Under the pieces are notes generated by a model that saw only the letters and a list, made by a program, of their open reading frames with translations, made no database searches and was not told where the DNA came from. From NCBI GenBank assembly GCA_903928275.1, contig CAIYQJ010000035.1, forward strand, positions 1 to 12,067: DNA of 12,067 nt. Direction: 5' to 3'. Origin of the DNA: an uncultured Chloroflexota bacterium. Lineage in GTDB: Bacteria > Chloroflexota > Limnocylindria > Limnocylindrales > CSP1-4. Shown here piece after piece: positions 5,017 to 12,067 of the stretch (within the stretch, counting starts at the first letter, position 1; every line of letters begins with the position of its first letter). Both the position numbers and the translations under genes were made by a program.

Positions 5017-6413
5017 CCGAGAGCCCCCTCCATCTCGAGCTTCACGAGCCGGTTGAACTCGATCGCGTACTCCATGGGGAGCTCCTTCGTGAAGACCTCG
5101 AGGAACCCCTGGACCACCATGTTCGTGGCCTCGTTCTCCGTGAGCCCACGGCTCATGAGGTAGAAGATCTGCTCCGCGGAGACCTTCCCGACGGTCGCCT
5201 CGTGCGACATCGTGGTGTCGTCCTCGGCGATGTCGATGTACGGGTAGGTGTCGCTCCGGCTGTGGTCGTCGAGGAGGAGAGCGTCGCACCGCACGGACGC
5301 GGTGACGTTCGTGGCCCCCGGCGCGACCTTCACGGTCCCGCGGTACGTGGCGCGGCCGCCGTCCTTGCTCACCGACTTGCTCACGATCCGGCTGCGCGTG
5401 TTCGACGCCATGTGCACGGCTTTCGCCCCGGTGTCCTGGTGCTGGTCGTGGCCGGCGAACGCCACGCTCACGACCTCGGCGGTGGCGCCCTCGCCGAGGA
5501 GGTAGATGCTCGGGTACTTCATCGTGAGGCGGGAGCCCGTGTTCGCGTCCACCCACTCGACCGTGGCGTTCGCGTGAGCGTGTGCCCGCTTGGTCACGAG
5601 GTTGTAGACGTCGCGGCTCCAGTTCTGGATCGTCGTGTAGCGGACCTTCGAGCCGGGCAGCGCCACGACCTCGACGACCGCGACGTGGAGCGCGTCCGTC
5701 GTGTAGATGGGGGCGGTGCAGCCCTCGATGTAGTGGACCTTGGCGCCCTCGTCCACGATGATCAGGGTCCGCTCGAACTGGCCGGTGTTCTCGCCGTTGA
5801 TCCGGAAGTACGCCTGGAGCGGGAGCGGCACCTCCACGCCCTTGGGGACGTAGACGAACGACCCGCCCGACCACACGGCGGCGTTGAGCGCCGAGAACTT
5901 GTTGTCCTCCGGGGGCACCACGGTCCCGAAGTGCTTCCGGAAGAGCTCCGGGTACTCCTTGAGGCCCTGGTCCGTCCCCATGAAGACGACGCCGATCTTG
6001 GAGAGCTCCTCCTTCACGGAGTGGTAGACGACCTCCGAGTCGTACTGGGCGCCCACGCCGGCGAGGAACTTGCGCTCCGCCTCCGGGATGCCCAGCTTCT
6101 CGAAGGTCTTCTTGATCTGGTCCGGCACGTCGTCCCAGGACTTCTCCTCGCGCTCCGACGGCTTCCGGTAGTAGACGATCTTCGCGAAGTCGATGTCGTT
6201 GAGCTGGCCGCCCCACTGGGGCATGGGTCGGGCGAGGAAGTGGTCGTATGCCTTGAGCCGGGCCTCGAGCATCCACGCGGGCTCGTCCTTGATCGCGCTG
6301 ATCTCCTCCACCGTCTCGCGGGTGAGGCCCCGCTTCGTCTGCTGCAGGTAGTCGACCTCGTCGTGGAAGCCGTACTGGTACTCGGTGGAGACGATCTCGC
6401 GCTCGGTGGTCAT
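5013..6413 (-). CDS. sufB: Fe-S cluster assembly scaffold subunit SufB
   Basis: SufB is the main scaffold on which the SUF system assembles Fe-S clusters, using sulfur from a SufS-type desulfurase and ATP hydrolysis by SufC. The 466-residue length matches the family. Recognisable segments run in order: YQYGFHDEVDYLQQTKRGL at the N-terminus, WMLEARLKAYDHFL, ALNAAVWSGGSFVYVPKGVE, EGCTAPIYTTDALH, and VTASVRCDALLLDDHSRSDT. Next come PYIDIAEDDTTMSHEATVGK and EQIFYLMSRGLTENEAT. Cys376 (RCDAL) and Glu405 (HEAT) are 29 residues apart, like the E. coli cluster-site pair Cys405/Glu434. ATG 6413 has GAGGAG 11 nt upstream, slightly long spacing but the best site. It is the first gene of the operon and lies about 105 nt downstream of the predicted transcription start under an Rrf2-like operator. 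No sufR regulator gene is in the window. Confidence 0.98.
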   Translation of the reverse strand: MTTEREIVSTEYQYGFHDEVDYLQQTKRGLTRETVEEISAIKDEPAWMLEARLKAYDHFLARPMPQWGGQLNDIDFAKIVYYRKPSEREEKSWDDVPDQIKKTFEKLGIPEAERKFLAGVGAQYDSEVVYHSVKEELSKIGVVFMGTDQGLKEYPELFRKHFGTVVPPEDNKFSALNAAVWSGGSFVYVPKGVEVPLPLQAYFRINGENTGQFERTLIIVDEGAKVHYIEGCTAPIYTTDALHVAVVEVVALPGSKVRYTTIQNWSRDVYNLVTKRAHAHANATVEWVDANTGSRLTMKYPSIYLLGEGATAEVVSVAFAGHDQHQDTGAKAVHMASNTRSRIVSKSVSKDGGRATYRGTVKVAPGATNVTASVRCDALLLDDHSRSDTYPYIDIAEDDTTMSHEATVGKVSAEQIFYLMSRGLTENEATNMVVQGFLEVFTKELPMEYAIEFNRLVKLEMEGALG

Positions 6414-6424
6414 CGCGGTGGAAG

Positions 6425-6430
6425 CTCCTC
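6425..6430 (-). promoter_or_regulatory. sufB ribosome binding site
   Basis: GAGGAG on the minus strand, 11 nt before ATG 6413. The spacing is longer than ideal, but there is no better start nearby and the SufB N-terminus from this ATG fits the family. Confidence 0.55.
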
Positions 6431-6509
6431 GGCGGGGATGCCCGGCGTGGCGACGGTCAGTCGGGTGGACGCGTGAGGTGGGCGCGCGATGGCCGCGCGG
6501 ACCCAGGAT

Positions 6510-6538
6510 CTAATTCCGAGTCAGATTATCGGATTTAG
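6510..6538. promoter_or_regulatory. Inverted-repeat operator over the suf -10 box (Rrf2/IscR-like)
   Basis: Arms CTAATTCCGA and TCGGATTTAG are separated by 9 bp and match as an inverted repeat at 9 of 10 positions. This is an AT-rich island in otherwise ~70% GC DNA. The repeat covers the -10 element and the likely transcription start of the suf operon, the classic position for a repressor. The CC and GG of the two arms are 13 bp apart with flanking A...T, which agrees with my memory of the IscR type-2 site layout; Rrf2-family SufR/IscR proteins control suf genes in many bacteria. The binder is inferred, since no regulator gene is nearby. Confidence 0.7.
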
Positions 6539-6553
6539 CCTGCCGGGCGTCAA
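6525..6553 (-). promoter_or_regulatory. Sigma70-type promoter of the suf operon
   Basis: On the minus strand TTGACG (6553-6548, 5 of 6 to consensus) and GATAAT (6530-6525, 5 of 6) are spaced by exactly 17 bp. Transcription would begin near 6518, leaving a ~105-nt leader before sufB. The leader contains a 6-bp CGCGCG hairpin at 6483-6499. Confidence 0.75.
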
Positions 6554-6631
6554 TGCGGGGCGTCGGGGGGCGCGGTGCCACCACGCCGGCGACGCGGCAG
6601 CCGGTCGCGGCGGCGCCGCACCGCCGATGCG

Positions 6632-7183
6632 TCAGCCGGTCGGTCGAGCCCCGGCCTCGTCGGGGGGCGCCTCGGCCGCCTCCGACCTCGCCGCCGGCTC
6701 CCCCACCGCCGGGCCCACTTCGAGGTACCGCGTGACGAAGCCCATCGAGAGGATCACCGCGCCGATCGCCGCGCCGTAGGCAAGGATCTCCGGCGACGTG
6801 CCGTCCCACTCCACGACCTCGCCGAGGAACGCCACGAGGAGCGCCACGATGACCACGCTCACGAGCCGGGCCTTGAGCTCCCCGAAGCTCGTCACCTGCA
6901 TGGCCGGCGGGAGCTTCGGGACGTCCGCGATGAAGAGCTGGTAGAAGCCGATCGAGAAGACGAAGAGGATGGTCCCGACGAGGAACAGGTCGATGGTGCT
7001 CACCGCGTCGACCAGGACCTCCTTGGCCGCCTGGTCGGAGTAGTCACGGCCGATGTACGCGTTGTACGCGTTCACGACGACGCGGACGAGTCCGTACACC
7101 TGCACCGTCGCAGATGCGAGGAACGACCCGATGACCGCGAGGAGCGCGAGGTAACGGCTCCCGCCCACGACCCGGTCGATCAC
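6632..7183 (-). CDS. UPF0114 (YqhA) family integral membrane protein
   Basis: The 183-residue protein has four hydrophobic segments at about residues 11-36, 57-82, 104-123 and 132-150. It carries the family's typical central stretch STIDLFLVGTILFVFSIGFY followed by a soluble loop, then SFGELKARLVSVVIVALLVA. This pattern of a short charged motif (ID...LVG) and LK.K/R before the third helix is shared with E. coli YqhA, a membrane protein of unknown function. The last ~30 residues are an Ala/Pro/Glu-rich tail. GTG 7183 is chosen because an AGGAAGGGG site lies 5 nt upstream; the frame has no better start. It is divergent from the holin-phosphodiesterase gene and sits upstream of, and on the same strand as, the suf operon, which nevertheless has its own promoter 79 bp beyond this stop. 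Confidence 0.85.
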   Translation of the reverse strand: MIDRVVGGSRYLALLAVIGSFLASATVQVYGLVRVVVNAYNAYIGRDYSDQAAKEVLVDAVSTIDLFLVGTILFVFSIGFYQLFIADVPKLPPAMQVTSFGELKARLVSVVIVALLVAFLGEVVEWDGTSPEILAYGAAIGAVILSMGFVTRYLEVGPAVGEPAARSEAAEAPPDEAGARPTG

Positions 7184-7320
7184 GTCGTCCCCTTCCTGAG
7201 ACCCCCGTCGAGGCGAGTCTACCGGTACGGGGAGAGCGCCCGCTCTGCGCCGTCGTCCATACTGCGTCCGGCGACCGAGCCCAGGCCCACCGGGGCGCGC
7301 GATCGCGCGGGAGGGGCCGG
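7184..7320. other. Divergent promoter region with a 14-bp palindrome
   Basis: This 137-bp spacer must hold the starts for both the YqhA-type gene and the holin-phosphodiesterase gene. I see no promoter with both boxes well matched. AGAGCG-CC-CGCTCT at 7233-7246 is a perfect inverted repeat and could be an operator or a short hairpin. GGGAGGGG (7309-7316) is the ribosome site for the plus-strand gene. Confidence 0.5.
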
Positions 7321-9507
7321 GTGAACACGATCCGGAGTCTGCTGGGCTTCTACCGCATGCAGCTCGAGCTGCTCTGGGAATGGCGGGGCGGCCGCCTGGC
7401 CCTCCTGCGGCGACTCGTCGTCACGTTCCTCGTGGCGCTCGTCGCGTTCATCGTGACTGTCGAGCTGCTGCCGAAGTTCACTGTCGCGACCCTGGGCGAC
7501 GCGGCCACGGCGGTGATCGTCATGGCCCTCCTCAACGCCGCCATCCGGCCCGTCCTCCTCGTCATCGTGGAGCCGCTCTCGGTCATCGCGGTCGCGATCT
7601 GCTCGATCCTCTTCCAGGTCCTCGTCATCCTCGCCCTCGTCCCTCTCGTCCCCGGGATCCACGTCGACGGGTTCTGGACCGCCTTCTGGGCGTCGTGGAT
7701 CTTCGCGATCGTGAACACCATCCTCGTATCGGTCTTTTCGATCGACGGCGGCGAGTCGTACTTCGGTGCGCTGGTCCGTCGCGTCACGATGCGCGGAGCG
7801 GACGTGAGGCGGACGACGGATCCGGGGCTCGTGGTCATCCAGATCGACGGGCTCGCCCACCCGATCCTCGCCCACCAGCTCCGCGCCGGGCAGGTGCCGG
7901 TCATGGCGAGCTGGATCCGGGCGGGGACCCACCGCCTCGCTCGCTGGGAGGCGATGCTCCCCTCGCAGACGTCCGCGAGCCAGGCCGGGATCCTCCACGG
8001 GAACAACGACGGGATCCCCGCGTTCCGCTGGTACGAGAAGCGCGCCAGGCGGCTCATGGTGTCCAACCACCCGGCGGATGCCACCGAGATCGTGCGCCGC
8101 GTCTCGAACGGAGAGGGCCTCCTGAGCCAGGGCGGCGCGAGCGTGAACAACCTCGTCTCCGGGGACGCCGTGCGCGCCTACCTCACGATGGCCACGATCT
8201 CCGACAGGGGCCAGGGACTGGGCGAGAGCCGTGCGTTCACCACGTTCTTCCTCAACCCGTCCGGCTACCTCCACACGGCCGTTCGATTCGGCGCCGAGGT
8301 CATCAAGGAGCTCGTGCAGGCGCGGCGGCAGCGACGGGCCGGGGTGATCCCGCGCATGCACCGCGGCGGCGTCTACCCGTTGGCACGTGCCACCACGAAC
8401 GTCATGCTCCGCGACGTGGGGATCGCCCTCGTCATGGAGGAGATGTACCGGGGCACGCCGGTCGTCTACATCGACTTCACCGACTACGACGAGATCGCGC
8501 ACCACAGCGGCCCCGAGCGCGCCGAGTCGCTCCAGGCGCTCGACGGCGTGGATGCTGCGATCGGGACCCTCATGCGGGCGGCGGAAGACGCGCCACGGCC
8601 CTACCGGTTCGTCGTCGTCTCCGACCACGGGCAGAGCCTCGGGTCCACGTTCCTCCAGCGATACGGCGAGACGCTGCAGGACGTGGTGCGGTCGCTCATG
8701 GCCGGCGAGACCTCCGTCGAGGCGGCGACCTCGCGCGTGGAGGACTGGGGGCCCATCAACACGTTCGCGTCCGAGCTGTCGCGGAGCAGGGGCGTGACGG
8801 CGGCGATCACCCGGCAGGCGCTGCGCGGTCGGTCGGAAGGCGGCGTCGTCACCCTGGGGCCTGCCGCGCAGACGACGACCGCGGCCGGCGCGACCCCGGC
8901 GACGCCGGCGGCCGCGAAGCCGGGCGACAAGCGGAAGGCCAGGACCGCGGAGCCGCCGGACCTCGTCGTCGTCGCCTCCGGCAACCTCGGTCTCGTCTAC
9001 TTCAACGCCGTGCCCGAACGAGCGACGGTCGAGGCCATCGCGGACCTGTACCCGGGCCTCGTGGAGGCGCTCGCGAACCACCCCGGCATCGGGCTCCTGC
9101 TCGTGCGCTCGGAGGCGCACGGCGCCGTCGCGATCGGCAAGCACGGCCTCAACTATCTCGACGAAGACCGCATCGAGGGCGACGACCCGGTGCCGATCTA
9201 CCCGGGCCGGGCCCGCGAGAGCCTGATCCGGGAGGACCGAATGGACCACTGCCCGGACATCGTGGTCATCAGCGTCTACGACCCGGAGACCGACGAGGTC
9301 GCTGCGTTCGAGGAGCTCATCGGATCCCACGGCGGGCTCGGCGGGCCCCAGACCTCGCCGCTCATCCTGTTCCCGTCGGACTGGGAGCTCGACGAGCCGG
9401 TCCCGCTCGGGGCGCCCGCGATCTACCGGAACATCCGGGCCTGGCTCCTCGACCTCGGGATCGACCTGGGCGCCGGGAGGCAGCGCGAGGGGCCGCCGGC
9501 GGCGTAG
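7321..9507 (+). CDS. Holin-like membrane domain fused to alkaline-phosphatase-superfamily phosphodiesterase
   Basis: The 728-residue protein has two parts. Residues ~28-140 contain four hydrophobic segments with LLNAAIRPVLLVIVEPLSV and a GIHVDGFW-type loop, the mark of the phage holin family 4 / YvlD-like membrane proteins. Residues ~168-715 form a type I phosphodiesterase/nucleotide pyrophosphatase-like domain. The metal ligands and nucleophile are recognisable: D176 (QIDG), T217 (PSQTSAS), D390 and H394 (YDEIAHHSGP), D435-H436 (VVSDHGQS) and H670 (GSHGGLGGP). So it should be an active two-metal hydrolase tethered to the membrane; the substrate is unknown and a phosphodiester or phosphonate of the envelope is a guess. 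Start GTG 7321 has GGGAGGGG 4 nt upstream. An Ala/Thr/Pro/Lys-rich segment (~514-546) interrupts the hydrolase. This fusion architecture is known in Actinobacteria-like genomes; it is not evidence of a prophage. Confidence 0.85.
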   Translation: MNTIRSLLGFYRMQLELLWEWRGGRLALLRRLVVTFLVALVAFIVTVELLPKFTVATLGDAATAVIVMALLNAAIRPVLLVIVEPLSVIAVAICSILFQVLVILALVPLVPGIHVDGFWTAFWASWIFAIVNTILVSVFSIDGGESYFGALVRRVTMRGADVRRTTDPGLVVIQIDGLAHPILAHQLRAGQVPVMASWIRAGTHRLARWEAMLPSQTSASQAGILHGNNDGIPAFRWYEKRARRLMVSNHPADATEIVRRVSNGEGLLSQGGASVNNLVSGDAVRAYLTMATISDRGQGLGESRAFTTFFLNPSGYLHTAVRFGAEVIKELVQARRQRRAGVIPRMHRGGVYPLARATTNVMLRDVGIALVMEEMYRGTPVVYIDFTDYDEIAHHSGPERAESLQALDGVDAAIGTLMRAAEDAPRPYRFVVVSDHGQSLGSTFLQRYGETLQDVVRSLMAGETSVEAATSRVEDWGPINTFASELSRSRGVTAAITRQALRGRSEGGVVTLGPAAQTTTAAGATPATPAAAKPGDKRKARTAEPPDLVVVASGNLGLVYFNAVPERATVEAIADLYPGLVEALANHPGIGLLLVRSEAHGAVAIGKHGLNYLDEDRIEGDDPVPIYPGRARESLIREDRMDHCPDIVVISVYDPETDEVAAFEELIGSHGGLGGPQTSPLILFPSDWELDEPVPLGAPAIYRNIRAWLLDLGIDLGAGRQREGPPAA

Positions 9508-9520
9508 GCGCGATGCGTGC

Positions 9521-9552
9521 GAAGGCCCCGGACCTCGCGGTCCGGGGCCTTC
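9521..9552. terminator. Strong 14-bp-stem terminator between convergent genes
   Basis: GAAGGCCCCGGACC, loop TCGC, GGTCCGGGGCCTTC is a perfect 14-bp stem 13 nt after the phosphodiesterase stop. On the plus strand the stem end merges into CTTCTTCG, a short pyrimidine tract. It should terminate plus-strand transcripts and may also act on the convergent RND transcript. Confidence 0.9.
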
Positions 9553-9565
9553 TTCGTGGCGGAGA

Positions 9566-9586
9566 GCGGCCGACGCGTTCGGCCGC
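9566..9586. terminator. Second hairpin just after the RND pump gene
   Basis: GCGGCCGA, loop CGCGT, TCGGCCGC is a perfect 8-bp stem, 9 nt beyond the RND stop on the minus strand. No T-run follows on that strand, so it may work together with the larger hairpin next to it. Confidence 0.5.
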
Positions 9587-9595
9587 CGTGACGGC

Positions 9596-12067
9596 TCAGG
9601 CGCCGGCGGGCGCCGGCGGCGCGGACTCCACCGGGGCGAGCTCGGCCGCCGGCTTGCGGCTGAAGCGCTGACCGAGGCCCGTCTTGCCGCCATCCACGAG
9701 CGAGTACACGACCGGGATGACGAGAAGGGTGAGGAACGTCGAAGTGAACAGGCCCCCGATGACGACAGTCGCGAGCTCGCTGGCGATGATCGAGCCCTCG
9801 TTGAGGCCGAGACCGAGTGGCATGAGCGCGAGGATCGTCGCGAGAGCGGTCATGAGGATCGGCCGCACACGGGTCCGCCCGCCCTCGACGAGGGCGTCGT
9901 GCGTGGACAAACCCTGTCCCCTGAGGCGTTCCACCAGGTCGAGCAGGACGATCGCGTTGGTGACGACGATCCCGATGAGCATGAGGAACCCGATGAGGGC
10001 GCTGATGCCGATCGGGCGGCCCGTGACGTACAGGGCGGTGAACGCGCCGATCGTCGCGAGGGGGAGGCTGAACAGGATGATGAACGGCGTGATGAGGCTG
10101 TTGAACGTGAGGACGAGCATGACGTAGACGAGCAGGATCGCGACGCCCATCGAGGCGAACAGCCCGCCGAACGCGGAGTTCTGCTGCTGGGTCACTCCGG
10201 CGAGCGCGACGTCCACGCCGGCCGGGAGGGTGCCGGCCGCCTTGAGCGCGTCGATCGTCTTCTGGACGGACTTGGAGACGCCCCCGGTGTCCTTGCTCGT
10301 GATCTCCGCGGTGATCGACGCGGCGGGAGCGCCGCCGATGCGCGTGATGCTGCCCTGTGAGTCAACGGACTGGACGTCCGCGATCGTGGCGAGCGGCACC
10401 TTCGCGACGGTCCCCACCGGGAGTGCCTTGAGCGCGTCGACCGACGACATGGCCGACGGATCGATGCCCATGTACAGGTCGAGGACGGAGCCGTCGGCCA
10501 TCGCGATCCGGCCCACCTGGGAGCCGGTCAGCGCGCCGCGGACCTCGCCCGCGACCTGCGCGGTCGTGAGTCCGGCGGCGATCGCCTTGTTCGGGTCGAC
10601 GGTGACCTCGACGGACGGGGTGCCCTTCGTGAGGTCGCTCTTGAGGTTGATGATGTCCGGCTGGTCCTTGATCGCGGCGAGGACCTGCTCGGTCGCCGTC
10701 GCGACCGCGGTCTGGTCGGGGCCACTCACGGTGATGCTCAGGCCGCTGGAGCTGAAGCCGGTCCCTTCGGAGACGGTCAGGTTCCAGCCGCCGTCCTTCA
10801 CCGGTGCCAGGTCGGCGAGAAGCTTCTGCGTCTCCCTGGACAGGTTGGCGTCGCTCGCGAGGCGGACCGTGATGTTCGCGCTGTTCGAGGCGCGGCCGGT
10901 GAACGCCGCCGTGATCGTCTGGTTGCCGGTGCTGCCCTCGCTCGGGACGGTCGTCTGGACGAGGATGACGGCGGGGTCGGCCTTGAGGATGCCCTCGGCC
11001 TGGACCGCGCGGTCGAGCACGGCGGCCGATGGAGTGCCGGGCGGCGGCGCGATGCTCACGAGGAGCACCTTCTCCGATCCGGCGTTGATGAACTGCGTCG
11101 GGATGCTCGGGACGAGCGCGAACGTGGCGACGAACAGCACGGCGGAGATGCCGAGCACGCCGAACTTGGTCAGGCGGCTGCGGAGGACGAACTTGATCGT
11201 GGGGGTATACGCGCGGATCCAGATCGAATTGCGCGGCTCGCCGTCCTCGTCCACGTCCATCTTCACCTTGTCGACGAGGAAGTACGCGAGGACGGGGACG
11301 ACCGTCAGAGCGCAGACGAGCGAGGCGATGAGCGCGAACGTCACCGTGAGCGCGAACGGCAGGAAGAACTGGGAGACGAGGCCGCCGACGAAGCCGAGCG
11401 GCAGGAAGACCGCGACGGTCGTCAACGTGGAGCTCGTGATCGCGGATGAGACCTCGCGGGCGCCGGAGAGGACGGCCGTGCGCTTGTCCTCGCCCCTCGC
11501 CCTGTGCCGGTAGATGTTCTCGAGGACGACGATCGCGTCGTCCACGACTCTACCGACGGCGACGGCCAGGCCCCCGAGGGTCATGATGTTGATCGAGATG
11601 CCGGCCACGAGCATGAGCGTGAGTGCGGCGAGGATCGACGTCGGGATGCTGATCGCGGCGACGAACGTGGATCGCAGCGAGAGCAGGAACAGGAAGATCA
11701 CGGCGATCGCCATGAGGGCGCCGAGGAGGCCCTCGCGCACGAGGCCGTCGCGAGACTCCTTGATGAACGCCGACAGGTCGCTGACGGTGACGATCCTGAT
11801 CTCGGGATGCCGGGCGGCGACCTCGGCGAGCTTCGCGTTCACGTCGTCGGCTACCGAGACCGTGTTCGCGTCGGAGGTCTTGGTGACGGAGAGGGTGATC
11901 GACGAGTCGCCGTTCGTGCGCGCGTAGCCGGTCGTCGCGAGCTGGGCGATCGCCACGGTGCCGACGTCGGCGAGGTGGACGGGCGTGGGCACGGCGAACG
12001 TGCCGGTCCCGGTCGTGGCGTGGCTGCCGGTCGTCGCGCCGGCGGTGCCTGCCGCGCCGGCGGTGCC
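9596..12067 (-). CDS. RND-family multidrug efflux permease, C-terminal 823 residues (runs off right edge)
   Basis: RND permeases use the proton gradient to export drugs, lipids or solvents. The open frame continues past base 12067, so the N-terminal ~200 residues (TM1 and the first porter subdomain) are missing. A GTG at 11992 is internal. Visible parts are the end of the first porter region, TM2-TM6, the whole second periplasmic-type loop and TM8-TM12. TM4 has the proton-relay aspartates in VGRVVDDAIVVLEN (Asp pair at 11537-11542). TM10 has GIVVTNAIVLLD, with Thr (9959-9961) where AcrB has its key Lys, as in Gram-positive SwrC-type pumps. A Gly/Ala/Thr-rich run of ~23 residues (11999-12067) precedes the VPTPVHLADVG motif. 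In the equivalent place of the second half (LPVGTVAKVPLATIADV) there is no such insert. Whether an adaptor protein gene lies upstream cannot be seen. Confidence 0.93.
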   Translation of the reverse strand, partial: GTAGAAGTAGATTGSHATTGTGTFAVPTPVHLADVGTVAIAQLATTGYARTNGDSSITLSVTKTSDANTVSVADDVNAKLAEVAARHPEIRIVTVSDLSAFIKESRDGLVREGLLGALMAIAVIFLFLLSLRSTFVAAISIPTSILAALTLMLVAGISINIMTLGGLAVAVGRVVDDAIVVLENIYRHRARGEDKRTAVLSGAREVSSAITSSTLTTVAVFLPLGFVGGLVSQFFLPFALTVTFALIASLVCALTVVPVLAYFLVDKVKMDVDEDGEPRNSIWIRAYTPTIKFVLRSRLTKFGVLGISAVLFVATFALVPSIPTQFINAGSEKVLLVSIAPPPGTPSAAVLDRAVQAEGILKADPAVILVQTTVPSEGSTGNQTITAAFTGRASNSANITVRLASDANLSRETQKLLADLAPVKDGGWNLTVSEGTGFSSSGLSITVSGPDQTAVATATEQVLAAIKDQPDIINLKSDLTKGTPSVEVTVDPNKAIAAGLTTAQVAGEVRGALTGSQVGRIAMADGSVLDLYMGIDPSAMSSVDALKALPVGTVAKVPLATIADVQSVDSQGSITRIGGAPAASITAEITSKDTGGVSKSVQKTIDALKAAGTLPAGVDVALAGVTQQQNSAFGGLFASMGVAILLVYVMLVLTFNSLITPFIILFSLPLATIGAFTALYVTGRPIGISALIGFLMLIGIVVTNAIVLLDLVERLRGQGLSTHDALVEGGRTRVRPILMTALATILALMPLGLGLNEGSIIASELATVVIGGLFTSTFLTLLVIPVVYSLVDGGKTGLGQRFSRKPAAELAPVESAPPAPAGA

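Noticed and set aside
5017..6276. SufD extended upstream to 6276
   Set aside because: That part is the wrong frame of sufB; ATG 5016 overlaps the sufB stop as ATGA.
7250..7265. CATACT as a -10 box for the holin-phosphodiesterase gene
   Set aside because: Only four of six bases match and no -35-like hexamer lies 16-18 bp upstream.
7321..7740. Prophage lysis gene
   Set aside because: The holin-like domain is fused to a large hydrolase and no other phage genes are in the window; the family is common in non-phage chromosomal genes.
7219..9693. 824-codon minus-strand frame opposite the holin-phosphodiesterase
   Set aside because: Antisense shadow. It would read straight through a 14-bp-stem terminator and has charged, repetitive Glu/Arg/His-rich composition; the plus strand has clear catalytic motifs.

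Overview
This is a GC-rich (about 70%) bacterial chromosomal window. GTG starts, 4-nt gene overlaps, Shine-Dalgarno sites, a SUF operon carrying a Rieske ferredoxin gene, and an RND pump of the SwrC-like type suggest a Terrabacteria lineage. Chloroflexota (Limnocylindria-like) or Actinomycetota are my best guesses, but this is inference from gene style only. I see no phage, plasmid, insertion-sequence, tRNA, rRNA or CRISPR signal.

Layout, left to right. (1) The start of a cupin gene runs off the left edge (minus strand). It is divergent from a phospholipase D / cardiolipin-synthase-like gene with two intact HKD motifs (441-1787, plus). (2) Downstream on the same strand is a small type II toxin-antitoxin locus. 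The AbrB/MazE-like antitoxin is split by what looks like one missing base near 1976. The RelE-like toxin start overlaps the antitoxin stop inside a 12-bp tandem repeat. A doubtful 62-codon ORF follows. (3) About 450 bp without convincing genes (2654-3103) holds short palindromes and a tandem array of five copies of a 48-50 bp unit with two kinds of linker. (4) A minus-strand operon sufB-sufD-Rieske ferredoxin (6413 to 3104) is tightly coupled: ATGA overlap, then a 2-nt gap. It has a well-formed sigma70-type promoter (TTGACG, 17 bp, GATAAT), and a 10-bp-arm inverted repeat covers the -10 box, as expected for an Fe-S-sensing Rrf2-family repressor. sufC, sufS and sufU are not in the window. (5) A UPF0114/YqhA membrane protein (minus) is divergent from a fused holin-like membrane domain plus alkaline-phosphatase-superfamily phosphodiesterase (7321-9507, plus). 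(6) A very strong 14-bp-stem terminator separates that gene from a convergent RND-type multidrug exporter (minus), whose N-terminal part lies beyond the right edge.

The SUF genes form one functional unit: SufB and SufD make the Fe-S scaffold complex with an ATPase encoded elsewhere, and the Rieske protein is a small electron carrier that itself holds a 2Fe-2S cluster. Most other genes are envelope or lipid related (PLD, YqhA, holin-phosphodiesterase, RND pump) but are not obviously one pathway. The points most worth a second look are the suf operator/promoter, the broken antitoxin beside an intact toxin, the tandem array at the convergent junction, and the low-complexity insertions in SufD, the phosphodiesterase and the RND pump. 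I found no convincing wholly new system.
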